NCBI GenBank assembly: GCA_002803225.1
Contig: NXFV01001068.1
Location: 24,303-88,302 of the forward strand
DNA: 64,000 bases
Direction: 5' to 3'
Source of the DNA: Gamarada debralockiae
Lineage: Eukaryota > Ascomycota > Leotiomycetes > Helotiales > Hyphodiscaceae
A program made the translations under genes and the position numbers. This document shows, one piece after another, positions 21,712 to 32,937 of the stretch (positions within the stretch are counted from its first letter, which is position 1; the number at the start of each line of letters is the position of its first letter). The notes under the pieces were generated by a model. That model did not search any database, was not told where the DNA came from, and saw only the letters and a list, made by a program, of their open reading frames with translations.

Positions 21712-23561
21712 TTACGAGAAGTGTTGAGCGAATAGCGAGTGAGAGAAATATTTGGCCTCCCGCGCCGTCACCAGCAACAGACAAGACAACACTGCGAATA
21801 CCGTAGCACGAGCGCGGAAGACGGTATAGCACGAGTCATTGTAACCTTCGTTGCAATCCCTGCCAAGCTGTCCATCGCTCCAGCTATATGCTACTGAAAT
21901 AAATGCTGTGAGGCAGAGAACGCCCATAGTCGTGACGCATACCATTTTATCGATTATGAGTTCCTTGGTGAAGATGCTGACGCGGAGATCGTGGGGTGGT
22001 CGCTACATCAGATCTGACGACACAGCTTCCATTCCTAGCCCGAGAGCTTAGAAGGAGGAGGTTATCATATTCACCCAGAGGGTTTCCAGGGGCCAGAGAG
22101 GGAATACGGAGTGGTCTTCATCGTCGCGGAAGGCGAGGCCGATGAGAAACAAGATCACCTGAGAGATGTTCGAAATGAGGAGGTGCAGAAGGAACTGGTT
22201 TCGGTCAGTCAGTATTCCGCAAGCGTTTGAGAATACCACTCGTTGAATTCAAAATATCCTCCGTATCATGCGCATTCAAAGTACTATAGCCAGGGACCCA
22301 AGCTGTCCGGACAATCATCTGGCCCTGCGTGAGTGTCCCTGTCTTTTTCGAACAGACGTTCGTCACCCGCTGACAGCGTCAATCGCTTGTAACTGCCGGA
22401 CCACGACGTTACCGTTAGCCATTGCCTCTTGGTACCGACTGCCATTGTGATAGCGAGAACAGCGATGAGTGACTCAGGAATGTCTTCGATGGCGACGCAA
22501 GTGCCATAGAGGAGAGTCTCACCAGAGATATCCCATTCATTGGCCGAGAAGACGATGATGGTGAGGAGAATAGCAAGGCCGAAGAGCAGATCGCGAACCA
22601 GCTAAGCTTAACTTCGAGAGGGGTCCCAACGAGACCGAGAACGGATTTGATAGCATTTTTGGCGTACTTCATGAATTGAGCGAGTCGTGGGGTTCTTTCT
22701 TTGCGCGCAGATCCTCCGTTCAGAAGCTCCGCGATACGACCAATTTCGGTTTCAGTAGCGGTCGTAACAATAATACCAGCGCCTCGCCCTTGTGTAGTTG
22801 TCGATGCAGAATACGCCATGTTCGCTCGGTCCCCAATAGGGACGTCAATTTTATCCATGTCGCGGACGGAGTTTTCACAACATGCAAGGTTTCTCCAGTA
22901 AGAAGCGCCTCGCTGGTCTCAAGATTGAATCCATGGATGAGACGCAGGTCTGCTGGGACGATGTCTCCTGTCGCGAGACGTACAATGTCGCCGACGACAA
23001 GATCTTCGGTCTTGAGCGACTCGATGTGGCCATTGTTGCGGATAACTTTGCATATTGGCGCCGAAAGCGATTTCAGTGATTGCATCGTTCTTCTACACAG
23101 TAATCCAGGAAGAACCTAAGGGAGGTGAGTTGTAGCCGAAACATTTTGGGAGCGAAACTGACCCACTGATGATATTGAAAAAGATGACAGCGGTGATGAC
23201 AGAGCCTTCGATGTAATCCATTGTTTCATATGAGAGAGCCATTGCTATGCCGAGTACCTGCGTCCCAATGAATAGTGCGGTTTTAAAGGAGATGGAAATG
23301 ATCAATTCAAGAGAGTCAAACTGTTCGAAACCTGCCTTATGAGTACCTCCAGGCCGACGTCCTGTCAGTCCCTTGTATTCTATTCGGTCCATCTCTCTCG
23401 GCGATACGTGGTATTCTCTGTGGTGAGGCCATTGCTTTGAGCAAAGTCAGTACCATGGCCATATACACAGTGTTTGGGAGCTTACTGAATGTTGACATTG
23501 AGTTTCTGGCAGATTTGCTCAACGTGCAACACGTGTGCAAACTTGCTTGCTCTTGTTGCAT
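21712..23561 (-). pseudogene. ENA-type (Na+/Li+) P-type ATPase pseudogene
   Basis: Pieces of an ENA/PMR2-type cation ATPase appear in order on the minus strand. They include the first transmembrane region (QVLGIAMALSYETMDYIEGS), the actuator domain (SLKTEDLVVGDIVRLATGDI, ALLTGETL) and AYSASTTTQGRGAGI. The IPESL transmembrane block is in another frame, then a KKTGTLTQGQMI block, then the C-terminal segments FLLHLLISNISQVILFLIGL and ALETLWVNMITSSF-like sequence, and NDSCYTVFRARAT. At least four frameshifts are visible; one is a missing G after ACATGG near 22852. The catalytic Asp of DKTGT is Lys, and most of the phosphorylation and nucleotide-binding domains, several hundred residues, are missing near 22250-22310. 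It cannot encode a pump. Confidence 0.85.
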
Positions 23562-24220
23562 CTGCGACAGGAAGATTTAGGGAACTTGTAGTAGTTGTAC
23601 CCGTAGAGTTGATTGGGTATCGCGACGGTTGATAGTATCAAAGGCGGGGTCTTGGGATGAAGAGGTAACTTGGGTCTGAACAATTCAATATTGTTCAATT
23701 GGATACCCACTTAAATGCAGTTTCTGCATCTGTGGCTAACTCGTTCCTCTGCGTAACCACGCTACAAATAACCCTTTCGATCACAAATAGCGGCCATATA
23801 CTTGGAAAAAGGGCTGAAACCCAAAGGAATTAAAGACTAATACGCTTGAATTATGCTCTGCAACGGTCATATTCTAGTTGTCTAAAAAGGTCCAAGATAG
23901 GCAGCGTCGTAGCCGATTCCTTTCAGCCCTTCATCAATGTTCCAATAGGAGACGTGACCGTCTGCCACAGACCTCAAGAACTGCGAACCCGCTCCTCGCT
24001 TAAACTCAGATGTGCAACGAAACGCCTCTCACCGGTCAAGATACAAAATCAAGGAGAAAAGAAGACGTGAGTGTTCACTGTTCACAATGAGAGACTGGAG
24101 AAGACTTTAGCTTCTGGGTATTGTCTACTGCTCACTTGCGTATTCGATCTAGAAACTCGAGAGGTCGTCACTCAAGAACCTCCTCAGAAAATCATCTCAT
24201 TCACTGTTACGTTGTCCTAT
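23562..24220. other. Intergenic downstream of UTP18
   Basis: Holds the 3' flank of UTP18 and the 5' flank of the ATPase pseudogene. GAACAATTCAATATTGTTC near 23676-23694 is a small imperfect palindrome. No gene seen. Confidence 0.35.
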
Positions 24221-26042
24221 CTAACTCCTTATCTCCCACAATCTAATCTTCCCCGCCTCATTCGCAACCGCGAGCATGTCACTCCCACTCCCAAAAGCAA
24301 CCGCTGTGATCCGTCCCAACGGCGTTGAGCTCGTCGGCCAATTCCTATACACCGTACAACTGGGAAGATGCACCAGTCTCAACGCATCTTTCTTCCACTT
24401 GCTACTCAAAACCAACAGCTGCCCATCAGGACTGATCTCCAGATTACTCGTTGGCGTGGTGAGCTGCTCGAACCGTCTATTCGGCTCCAGTCTCTCCTTG
24501 GTCTTTACTTCGTTTCCGGAAACGAACCCGCGGCGGTCGTAGATGTTGACGACACCGCTTTGCGATCCGATGGCCACCCATCTGTCACCTCCCAACGGTT
24601 TGGGTCCGTTGGGTCCCCCTAGAGCCAGGACAGTAGCAACAATCGAGCCGTCGTCATTCCACCGCGCCAAGAATGACCGGGACTCAACGCTCCATTCGCC
24701 GACCTCCCCTCCTTTCCCAACAACCGTGAAGCCCTCTCCATCACTCCACCACGCAAAATCCGCAACCCCGTTCTTGCCTTCTATACGTGCAGCCGCGATC
24801 CATTGCGATGTTTTCGCATCCAGGACATTGATTATCCCGCCTCCTTTCTTGCTCGAGCCTATCAATCCCATATATCTCCCACATGGACTCAACTTAAATC
24901 TCTCCATGGATTTTTGCTCATCTTTGTGCCCATATATCCGGGTTACCTTCTGGATATTACCGGAGGGCAAGTCCCAGATGTGGAAATAGCGCCTACGGCC
25001 CGCGAAGAAGATTTTATCCCCTTGCGGTAATAGGAAGGCGGATGTAGCGACGGGTGTGTTTTTGATGTGTACGGATGTGAGGAGCGGGTTGGGGGTTGGA
25101 TGCGCGGTGGGTTGGATGTGATGTAGGTACAGAGTTGACGCTGGGCCGGAGGAGAGTAGGACTGGGTACTCGGGGTGGAAAGAGAGGGATGTAATGGCGG
25201 AAGGCTGGGTGAGAGGGATGTCGCGGGTTCGTTGAATGTCGAGGACTTCAGGTCGGAGCTTGGGATGCTTACCCGTGGTAGGCGCAGTTCGTGCTAAGGA
25301 TCCGGCATCTTGTAATAGTCGTGCGAGAGGGAGGGTCGAGAGGTCATCGTCGTCCATATCCATGCCATCTAAGGATATCGAGGAGTTTGAACCAGCTGAT
25401 GACCTGCGCCGGCGTTTCGTGGGTCTCAATGATTGCGCCCATTCTGGCACCGGATTCAAGACTTCAAATTGTCTTCGTAGCCGCCTCGTATATTCCCTCC
25501 CGCTGACAATATCTTCCGCCTCGTTGACTCGTAGTTTTCGTAGTCGTGAATTGCCAGCGAGCGATATTGCTAATCGATCGTCGTCGCTGTCCTCCCAAGC
25601 CGGTGGGTCGCCTTTTTCTCCATCTTCAGAACTCGGTCGTTGTATTAATGCGCTTTCGGGGACGACGGATGGTCCAGAGTCGAGGAAGAATAGCTTAAGA
25701 GAAGTCAGCTCGAGTCCGCAGGGAAATTGAAAGACTTTTTACATCCGCATCGTCAACGCCCTCAAGTCCTCCCTCCCCCTCCTCATCCCCCTCAGATGTT
25801 CCCTCACCGCCTTGCTTGTCCTCGTCATTATTAACATCCACATCTCCACCCAACTGAGCCATAAACCCAGCATCATCTCCTAACACAAGCCTGTCCAATT
25901 CCTCTTCATCTGAGTCCTTCTCCAACATTCCAAGAATTTCATGGTCGCTCTCTTCCTCATCTTCGTGTCGCTGAAGCTCTACAATAGACTGCTGCTCAGA
26001 CTTATGACTGGTAGAGAGCTTTTTAGATCTTTGTCGAGGCAT
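24221..26042 (-). CDS. UTP18: UTP18, WD-repeat subunit of the U3 snoRNP/SSU processome
   Basis: Two exons, 26042-25743 and 25693-24221, with intron 25694-25742 (GTAAAA...CTTAAG) give 590 residues, a normal length for the family. The basic start MPRQRSKK is followed by an acidic region, then DLFFLDSGPS, a basic KRRRRSS patch, and a WD40 propeller. The propeller includes ITSLSFHPEYPVLLSSG, DKIFFAGRRRYFHIWDLPSG, FKLSPCGRYMGLIGSSKKGG and the C-terminal SDMLAVANEAGKIRLWEI. This layout and these blocks are characteristic of Utp18, which acts in the nucleolus in early cleavages of pre-18S rRNA as part of the UTP-B complex. It looks intact and housekeeping. Confidence 0.9.
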
Positions 26043-26841
26043 TGTGTAGGTTTTGTGGAGTTTTTAATCTGCGGTGTTGGTCGAACAACTTTTTCGAAAT
26101 GCTGCTCTCGATTTTTTGCAGGGGTCATTTTAGCAGTGGTCTGTGCGCTTCAGCCTTGTCCTCCAGCAGCCTCGTCCCGTAGAACGGGACAAGTGATCAT
26201 GTCATTGAAGTTATGAGTACCCTGATACTGAGGTGCATATATCGCTAGTCCAAAATAGGCCTCGAAAGCTTCAATTCAAAATCTCTACCCCTTTCTGATG
26301 GAGTTCAACCCTTCCCATATATCTACAGCTTGACTCCAGGTCCTCGGACTTCCCCAGCTCTTCGGACTTCTCCAGACCTTCGGTCCTCCCCAGATATCAC
26401 CGTACCTCCTAGGCCTATCAACAGTCATGAATCAGGTTTACGGAGTACGCCATCAATTGATCGATTATCTCTTCTAAATTATAAGTCCAAAGTGTGCCTT
26501 TGAGCTAATTCCAACCACTTTGCCACACTGAAGGCTTTACGTCCCACTATCTCAAAGCACTGAAGCCCCACAGTCCCACAAGCCTCCACAGAAGAGTCTT
26601 CGGCCTTGAGGACAGCTTTAGGCCGAAGCCTTATAAAGTAGCTATTGTGAGCATAAAATTGTTTACATTTCCCCGCGAGAAGATTCCTGCCCCGCTCTCC
26701 AGAGCTCAAATCTGCAGTCTCAATTAGTTTCCGGCTTACCGTATCTAGCAAATGAGACATCAATAGCGTCAACTAGATGCATATAAAGAACACATAGATG
26801 CCAAACCCAACATTCAGTATTGCCCCTTACCTGGAAACAAA
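26043..26841. other. Divergent promoter region with an 18-bp triple repeat
   Basis: Lies between divergent UTP18 and the amidohydrolase gene. At 26339-26392 an 18-bp unit of the form TTCGGACTTCYCCAG plus three bases is repeated three times with small changes. A weak minus-strand frame at 26772-26479 has no domain. Confidence 0.45.
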
Positions 26842-27894
26842 ATGGAGCGCATAGATGTCCACAGTCATGCCATCCCTCCCAAATATCGACAACATCTCAT
26901 CGAAAATGGGCATCAGAATCCAGATGGAATGCCAGCGATACCCGTGAGTTTCCAGATAACCCACCTAGCAGTATATCCTAACAATCATCAGCCCTGGAGC
27001 GCTGAAGCACATATATCCATGATGAAAGAACTGAAGATCAGTAAATCGATCCTCAGTATCAGCTCGCCCGGGACCCATCTCAAACCTACGGACCACAGTG
27101 CCGGAGCCAAAATGACTCGCTCAGCGAACGAAGAACTGTCCACCGTGTGCGCTGCACACCCCGAGTATTTCCGCTTCTTCGCCTCTCTACCTCTTCCTTC
27201 GGTATCGGACTCTTTGAAAGAGATCGACTACGCAATCGATCATCTCGGCGCTGTGGGCTTTGTGCTGCTCTCGAACGCAAATGGCGTTTACCTAGGCGAT
27301 AAAGCGCTGGATCCAGTGTTTGCAAAACTCAACGAAAGGAGAGCAATCGTGTTCATGCACCCCACTACTTGCAATCTCCTTCCACAGGGCCCAGGAAATG
27401 GGATCCAAGCCGTGAAACCACTACACCAAATCCCTCGCCCCATGATGGAATTCATGTTCGACGAAACACGGGCAGTGGCCAACCTCCTCTTGTCTGGCAC
27501 TGTAGCCAAGTATCCGCACATAAAATTCATCATGTCGCACTGCGGATGTGCTCTCCCGCCTTTATTGGACCGCGTCGGCGGTTTTTATTCCTTGATTGGA
27601 GCGGGGGATAACCAGAGTGAGGAGTTCAAAAGCTTGTTGAAAGAAAGATTCTTCTTCGATTTGGCTGGCGTTCCGTTTCCGGATCAAATCCACGGGTTGA
27701 TGAACACCTTGGGTAAACATGGGGTGGAGCGGCTGCTGTATGGAAGTGATCATTGCTTCACTCCTGCGAAGACGGTGGCCGGCTTGGCGACTGTGATGGA
27801 TAAGGGTTGCGAGGAGTTGTTTGGCGCCGAGGGAATGAAGGCAATTTATTCTGGCAACGCGACGAAGTTGTTTGGGATCTCCGCCATGTTGTGA
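26842..27894 (+). CDS. Amidohydrolase-family decarboxylase (ACMSD / 6-methylsalicylate decarboxylase-like)
   Basis: A single uninterrupted exon encodes 350 residues, the usual size of this family. The TIM-barrel metal-site motifs are complete: HSH (H7, H9) after MERIDV, HPTT at H173, SHCGCALPPL at H233, and YGSDHCF with D303. DLAGVPFPDQ and a closing GNATKLFGI segment are also typical. Family members decarboxylate aromatic or semialdehyde carboxylic acids with a divalent metal. Fungal homologues include 6-methylsalicylic acid decarboxylases of polyketide pathways and ACMSD of tryptophan catabolism. No polyketide synthase is in the window, so the substrate is open. The lack of introns contrasts with most neighbours. 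Confidence 0.85.
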   Translation: MERIDVHSHAIPPKYRQHLIENGHQNPDGMPAIPVSFQITHLAVYPNNHQPWSAEAHISMMKELKISKSILSISSPGTHLKPTDHSAGAKMTRSANEELSTVCAAHPEYFRFFASLPLPSVSDSLKEIDYAIDHLGAVGFVLLSNANGVYLGDKALDPVFAKLNERRAIVFMHPTTCNLLPQGPGNGIQAVKPLHQIPRPMMEFMFDETRAVANLLLSGTVAKYPHIKFIMSHCGCALPPLLDRVGGFYSLIGAGDNQSEEFKSLLKERFFFDLAGVPFPDQIHGLMNTLGKHGVERLLYGSDHCFTPAKTVAGLATVMDKGCEELFGAEGMKAIYSGNATKLFGISAML

Positions 27895-28147
27895 TGTATT
27901 CAGATTAATCGGCAGCCTGGCTCTTGAAAAAAAAAAAAAAGTTCAATTTGATTCTGCGACTTGTCCGCTACTAATGGAAACAAGGATTGTAGTAAGTCAT
28001 GAATGAGCCCCTCATTGTTTTCCTTGTTCCCAAAAATAAAGGAAATTTTCTGAAAGTGAAACGCACATTAAGAATCTTTGGGCTGACGGCCACGCCGTAT
28101 CGTCACTGAACTCCCAAGATGTGCCTTTGATCTCACCATAATAGCAA

Positions 28148-30856
28148 TCAATACCAAAGTTTATACCGCTCTGAAGGAGCATTAATGAACGTCGCTCTAT
28201 CCCAATCCTCCAAATTCGAAAAATAATACTCGCAAACTTCATCGACGCAAGGGCAAGCCTCATCGCTAACATCCATAAACCTACCACAGATACAATATGG
28301 CTTCATCATATTCTTCTCAACAAGAGGGATCATGATTCCGCCTCCACAATTCAAGCCTTCCAGCAGCGAGAGCATGGTGAAGTTTTCCGACAGCCAGGGC
28401 TCACCCTCTGAGAGGCGGCGATAAGTGAGTAGCTCTGTTTGTATCGCGGCCCACAGAGTTCCGATGTCCTTGCTGTCGCCATAGAAGTTTAAGTTTTCTT
28501 TGCTGTGGCCACAAAACTCTTCATCGGTCTCTGCATCGCTCTCATCACGATCGCTCTGGTGGTCTAGGCTCACTCCATAGTCTTCCATGTCATAGTCAAT
28601 GAATGCACTGAAGTCATTATCACGCATTGCTGCTCTTGGATCCCTAGAATACGAGACTCCGGGAGGTTTTGGAGTCCGTTCTTCTTGTGCATAACGAAGG
28701 ACGCGGTGGAAAACCTGCCATCCTAATTGCCTCTCTTCTGGCCAGGTCCCTACAAAATCATTGGGAACTTGTCTTATGAGCTCAACCGGATCCAACTCCT
28801 GGTGGCTACACTCATCGGCACTATCTGCATCCAACAAGGCCTTGACAGAGATGTGTGCTTTCAAAAAGGGATCGGCGCCATTTGCAAGAAGACAAACCAA
28901 GCAAGCGAGTATTCCGAACAGATTTTCCCCTTCGAAGCCATTTCGAGCAAGATAGAAAGCCGTGAGAACCAAAGAGTGAAGAGGTCCGAGCTGCAGCTTC
29001 TGTCCGCAGTGCGAGCAAAGTTTCCGGAACAACCCACTCGACGTGTTGATCTTGGGGGCACCTATAGGGCCAAAGATAGTTCCGATGCAATGGCAGATAA
29101 CCTGAACAGATGTATGACAAAACATGTGTTTCCATTCATGTGGGATTGTTGGCCTCCCTTCTGCCAGAAGAGCACGCACGCAAGGGGAGTCGGCGTCCCA
29201 TCTGCCACATATATCGACTTCTTCGCCAGGAAATCGGCACTGGTTCTTTAGAGTTTCATCAAGTATAGAAGGAGAGCAAGTCGTGTGCGACTTCAAAATG
29301 GCGATCATAAGATTATCCAAAACTGTATGGCCAATGTCGTTGATATAAAGTCGTTGAATCGAGCTCAACAAGTTTAGAATTAGATCGTCCAGTATATTGC
29401 AGCAGTCCATGCTACCATCAATATAACTCGTCGCAAGATGGAAAGGATAAATTGAGCCGAAATCTACATCAATGCCTTTCTTTTCTTTCGTTTCGAAGTG
29501 TGTCCAGAGAAGGAGGTTATTTCTCGCTATAATTGCAAAGCCTATAGCTTCTCCTAGAAGCTGCTCGGGAGAGCGCTTGGTAGCTTTGGTAATCTGAGTC
29601 ACCGCTAATGGAAGGTCTTCCAAATTTACAGTACTAAAACTGTTGCTCTCAAGGGCCGATTGGAGTCTTTCAGTGAAGACTGGTTCGTATGCCGAAGATG
29701 ACCACTCTGACCAGCTATCTTCGTCATCATACTCATTCTCCTGTTCTAGCTCATGAATACTCCACCGGCATAGTGAAGGCGGGGGCTGCACGTCGTCTCC
29801 TTCGTCTCGATGCGGTGATCCTTGGTTGGCAGGACTATCCATGTCGAATCGGGGGGTGTTAGTCGATGAAATGATCGGATTTTCGTGGTATCGGTCGAAT
29901 TCCAAAAGCTCGGGAGTCCATCTCCGAGGTCCACGACCCCAATGTTTTGCAGTCTTGAAGGAGAATAACCAAAACTGGTACAGCCAGGTTGTGAGGTTCC
30001 TTTAGATCAAGTCAGCTTCTATTGCCATTCTGATGACTTCGTGATACTGACTGTTTTTCCGTTTTCTGGAGCTGGCCAAACAAATCTCCATAATTACCTT
30101 GAATGAATAGTTTAGCGCAATCATTCATAACTGATTTCCTGATAGCGATTATCGTAGGGGAAGGTGCATTGGCGGGAGACTGGGTGGTCATTTGGGATTG
30201 ACCGGCACTTGTTGGGCTAGGTACTGATATATCAATCGGAGTCTGGGGAATTGTAGCAAGCGGAGAAAAGTGATCCACCACTCCGCTGAGTGACGACCTA
30301 AGAGCGCGATAAGGTAGATTCCAATGGATGAACCTATCACCATTAGCATGGACCAAGATATTAAAGACAAGTTCAGCTTACACACCGCCATTCAATTGTA
30401 GCTCATTCTCTCGTCTTGTATTCAAGTGTCTTCGCAATAATTTCTTATCGATTTCCTGGCCGCGATATTGGACAAGCCCGGTCGACATACGGCCCCGGGT
30501 TCGTTTTCGTTTCCCCAGAACTTTGATCGCCTCATCTTTGATGGAGGCTGGAATACTCTTGGACGTTCCCCATTTTCCCAAATGGTGCTTGTACTGGTGG
30601 GCTCTATTTTTGGGTAAAGAATTGTCAGCATTCATCAATCCCAATCCCCAAATCAGTGTAACAACTTCATTTGTTGCAGCGAGACTTACAAAGCATCAAA
30701 TCTATATTGAACTTTCATGATTTGGATCACGTCAGACAGAGTGCGGTCTTCATCAACGTAGAGTCGCTCGATGACTGGCTTGAGGTAGTCCCACCTCTTG
30801 TTGAAAGGAACATGCAGGAAGAGATTTTGCGATCCTTCTGCGAGAGGTGGTTCCAT
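28148..30856 (-). CDS. Clr5-domain protein with ankyrin-like C-terminal half
   Basis: Four exons, 30856-30690, 30603-30382, 30333-30052 and 29999-28148, join in frame into 840 residues. Residues 20-75 form a Clr5 domain: WDYLKPVIERLYVDEDRTLS, then FDALAHQYKHHLGKWG, split by intron 30604-30689. A linker follows, then QNLTTWLYQFWLFSFKTAKH and GRGPRRWTPELLEF. The long C-terminal half contains CSHCGQKLQLGPLHSLVLTA and a LVCLLANGADPF stretch resembling one ankyrin repeat, then an acidic segment and a Cys-rich end (YCICGRF...ACPCVDEVC). The fission-yeast Clr5 protein acts in heterochromatic silencing, but most filamentous-fungal members are uncharacterised and often encoded in accessory regions. 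A DNA- or chromatin-binding role for the N-terminus is inferred from the family only. Confidence 0.82.
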
Positions 30857-32937
30857 GATGAATGAATGATTTAAGATTGTCGAGAGTTCGATGCCCAAGT
30901 ATTGACTCTTTTGGAGAACGGAAGATCCTGAAATATGAATATTCAGGAGTCAAACTTTCTATTCATGGAGCTGGGGTGACACGCAAGGCTCCTGGCAGGG
31001 CAGACAGTCGCCTGGTGCGAACCACATCCTGAGCTACGGTGCGTCGCGTAAGCAAAAAATTACCAACTGTTAATTTATCCTGAGGCTCAAGATGATGTTT
31101 GACAACGTCAACAGTCTTTAGCTGCATATGATCCCGATCCTTACATAGCTTCGTACTGCACTCGAGCGAATTGTACATGATGACGGGTCGCCCCAACTGC
31201 CCCTATGCGACAGCGCAAGTTATTGTTCAAAAGTCGACCATCCAATGGGAACTCGAAGAATTCCAGTGCCGAAAGCCAGCCAAGTTGACTTGCGCAAGGT
31301 ATCCCTGCAGAGCAAAAGTCGACTTTCGAATGAGACTGACGGAAGCGTGATGCTTCCAAGCCACATAAACCAGCCCCGGCGGCCTGCCGTGGACAAAAGT
31401 CGACTTACCAATAATGAGCTGGCAGAATTCGAGGCACCAAACAGGGGTCTGATGCACGTAAAGCCACAATCCAACGAATCCCGGGTCCTACCGTTGAGCA
31501 AAAGTTGACTCTCCAATAGGCGCACCGCTGGAACATCACGATGATCGCGAGTAGCATGATCCTTGATATCAAGTAATAGAGATTCGGAAAGGACTGCTTG
31601 AAGATACGAATTTTCAGAGGGCATGACTGGCCATGCCTGAGCTGTCCAAACACATTGAGTTCCTTTCTGGTCTAGACCATACGTTCACCGACCGAATGCC
31701 CCTTCGGCAAAGCAAGTTCTGTCAAGTAAGCGAACAAAAGAAGACTCTCCAATTGATGCATTTCTTTGCAATCAGATGGCTTGAAAATCGTTGAACACCG
31801 TCCGAAATTCCCAACGAAATGTTCTCTCGACATGCCGATCTCTGTGCCCCATTCTATACGGTTATTTCGAGTGACTTAGAAGTGGTTCCATTGGAAAGCC
31901 CCACTGCATTCTAAGGAAATACCATTGTTCTCGTGGACTGCTTCCTTCTTGACGCACATCTACCCGGACAACAACTTTGCACTTCTCGAGTCGTTCATGG
32001 GTACCTCCTTTGGTCCCTGCTTCAAACTCTCTTCATTACATATACCATTATATAGAGAAGTTGCAGCAGCAGTCAAGGGCTTGGAAAGTTCTGCTCCAGG
32101 ATTGATAACACCAAAGCGTTTTTAGCGACTGTGGACTCGATTTTGAGCAGTAGAGCAGGCCTATCATATCAAAGCATAGCGTATCCGCCATGATTGAAGT
32201 GGAGGGGTCCAACAAGAAGACTCAGAAGAGGCCCCACAGCACCAGGTAATCCTTCCTGATCATGACTGTTTTAAACCTTGAACTGGAAACTAATACGGCG
32301 ACTAGCCCCTCGGGCGAAGAAAAGGCTGTTCATGTCGCCTGCAGCAATGTGAAAACACGGTTATCAACGTCTTCCACTGTCACTCTCAAGAGTGCGAGCA
32401 CTTCGAAAGGCACAGTGTCCTCACAAAACACCTCTCTATGCACGTTCGACGACGTTCTGCATAATCTTAATGAACACGGCAGCTGGAATGAGGACCGGGG
32501 ACAAGATCTCCACTGTATCGGATCTCAATTCTGGAATTGCGGCAACACACAACCTCTCCCTAGTCTCGCACAATTTCACCAGCGTACAAAATGCCCATCC
32601 CAAAACCATGTACAGGGAACGGTCCAACGGGCTTATGCTGCACAACAAGATTCCAATCCGATGAATCGATATTTGTCTGAGCCTGCATCGGAGCAGCCTG
32701 CGCTTTTGTATCGACCAGACACTGGACAGCTTTCGATTTATAAGGGGTGTTGGTGCTCTCGAATCGTTGAGTTGAAGTGATAGTCGAACTTCACAACGCC
32801 GGTGTGGTAAGGCAATGGTATGTAGGGAGTAGTCTGGTCATCTCGTGGTTTCTCATTGCGTTATATTTGCGGGATAATGGTTTCGTCCTTGGAATTTGTT
32901 ATAGAAAACTCATCTTGCTTAGCCAACGGAGTTGCTA
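30857..32937. other. Intergenic with repeats; one weak open frame
   Basis: Between the Clr5 gene and the Helo-like-N pseudogene. A plus-strand frame at 32262-32780 (172 codons, Ser/Thr-rich) has an ordinary ATG but no recognisable domain. I note it as a possible but unsupported small gene. The repeat array at 31228-31760 is listed separately. Confidence 0.3.
31228..31760. repeat. Diverged array of about 85-105-bp units with a shared core
   Basis: The core CAAAAGTCGACTxxCCAATxxG recurs at about 31228, 31313, 31394, 31499 and, more diverged, 31735. Spacers of about 85, 81, 105 and 236 bp share little sequence, so only the core is conserved. The last core is CAAAAGAAGACTCTCCAATTG. The SalI-like GTCGAC sits in the middle of the first three cores. 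Confidence 0.6.

Noticed and set aside
31220..31624. 134-codon minus-strand open frame across the repeat cores
   Set aside because: Its apparent internal repeats (SRLL-type motifs) are only the translation of the DNA repeat; no independent coding signal.
31228..31760. Regularly spaced cores considered as a CRISPR-like array
   Set aside because: Cores are variable, spacing is irregular, there are no cas genes, and the surrounding genes are eukaryotic.
32262..32780. 172-codon plus-strand frame, Ser/Thr-rich
   Set aside because: Possible small gene but no domain, no conserved motif and no neighbouring exons; left as a note in the intergenic entry.
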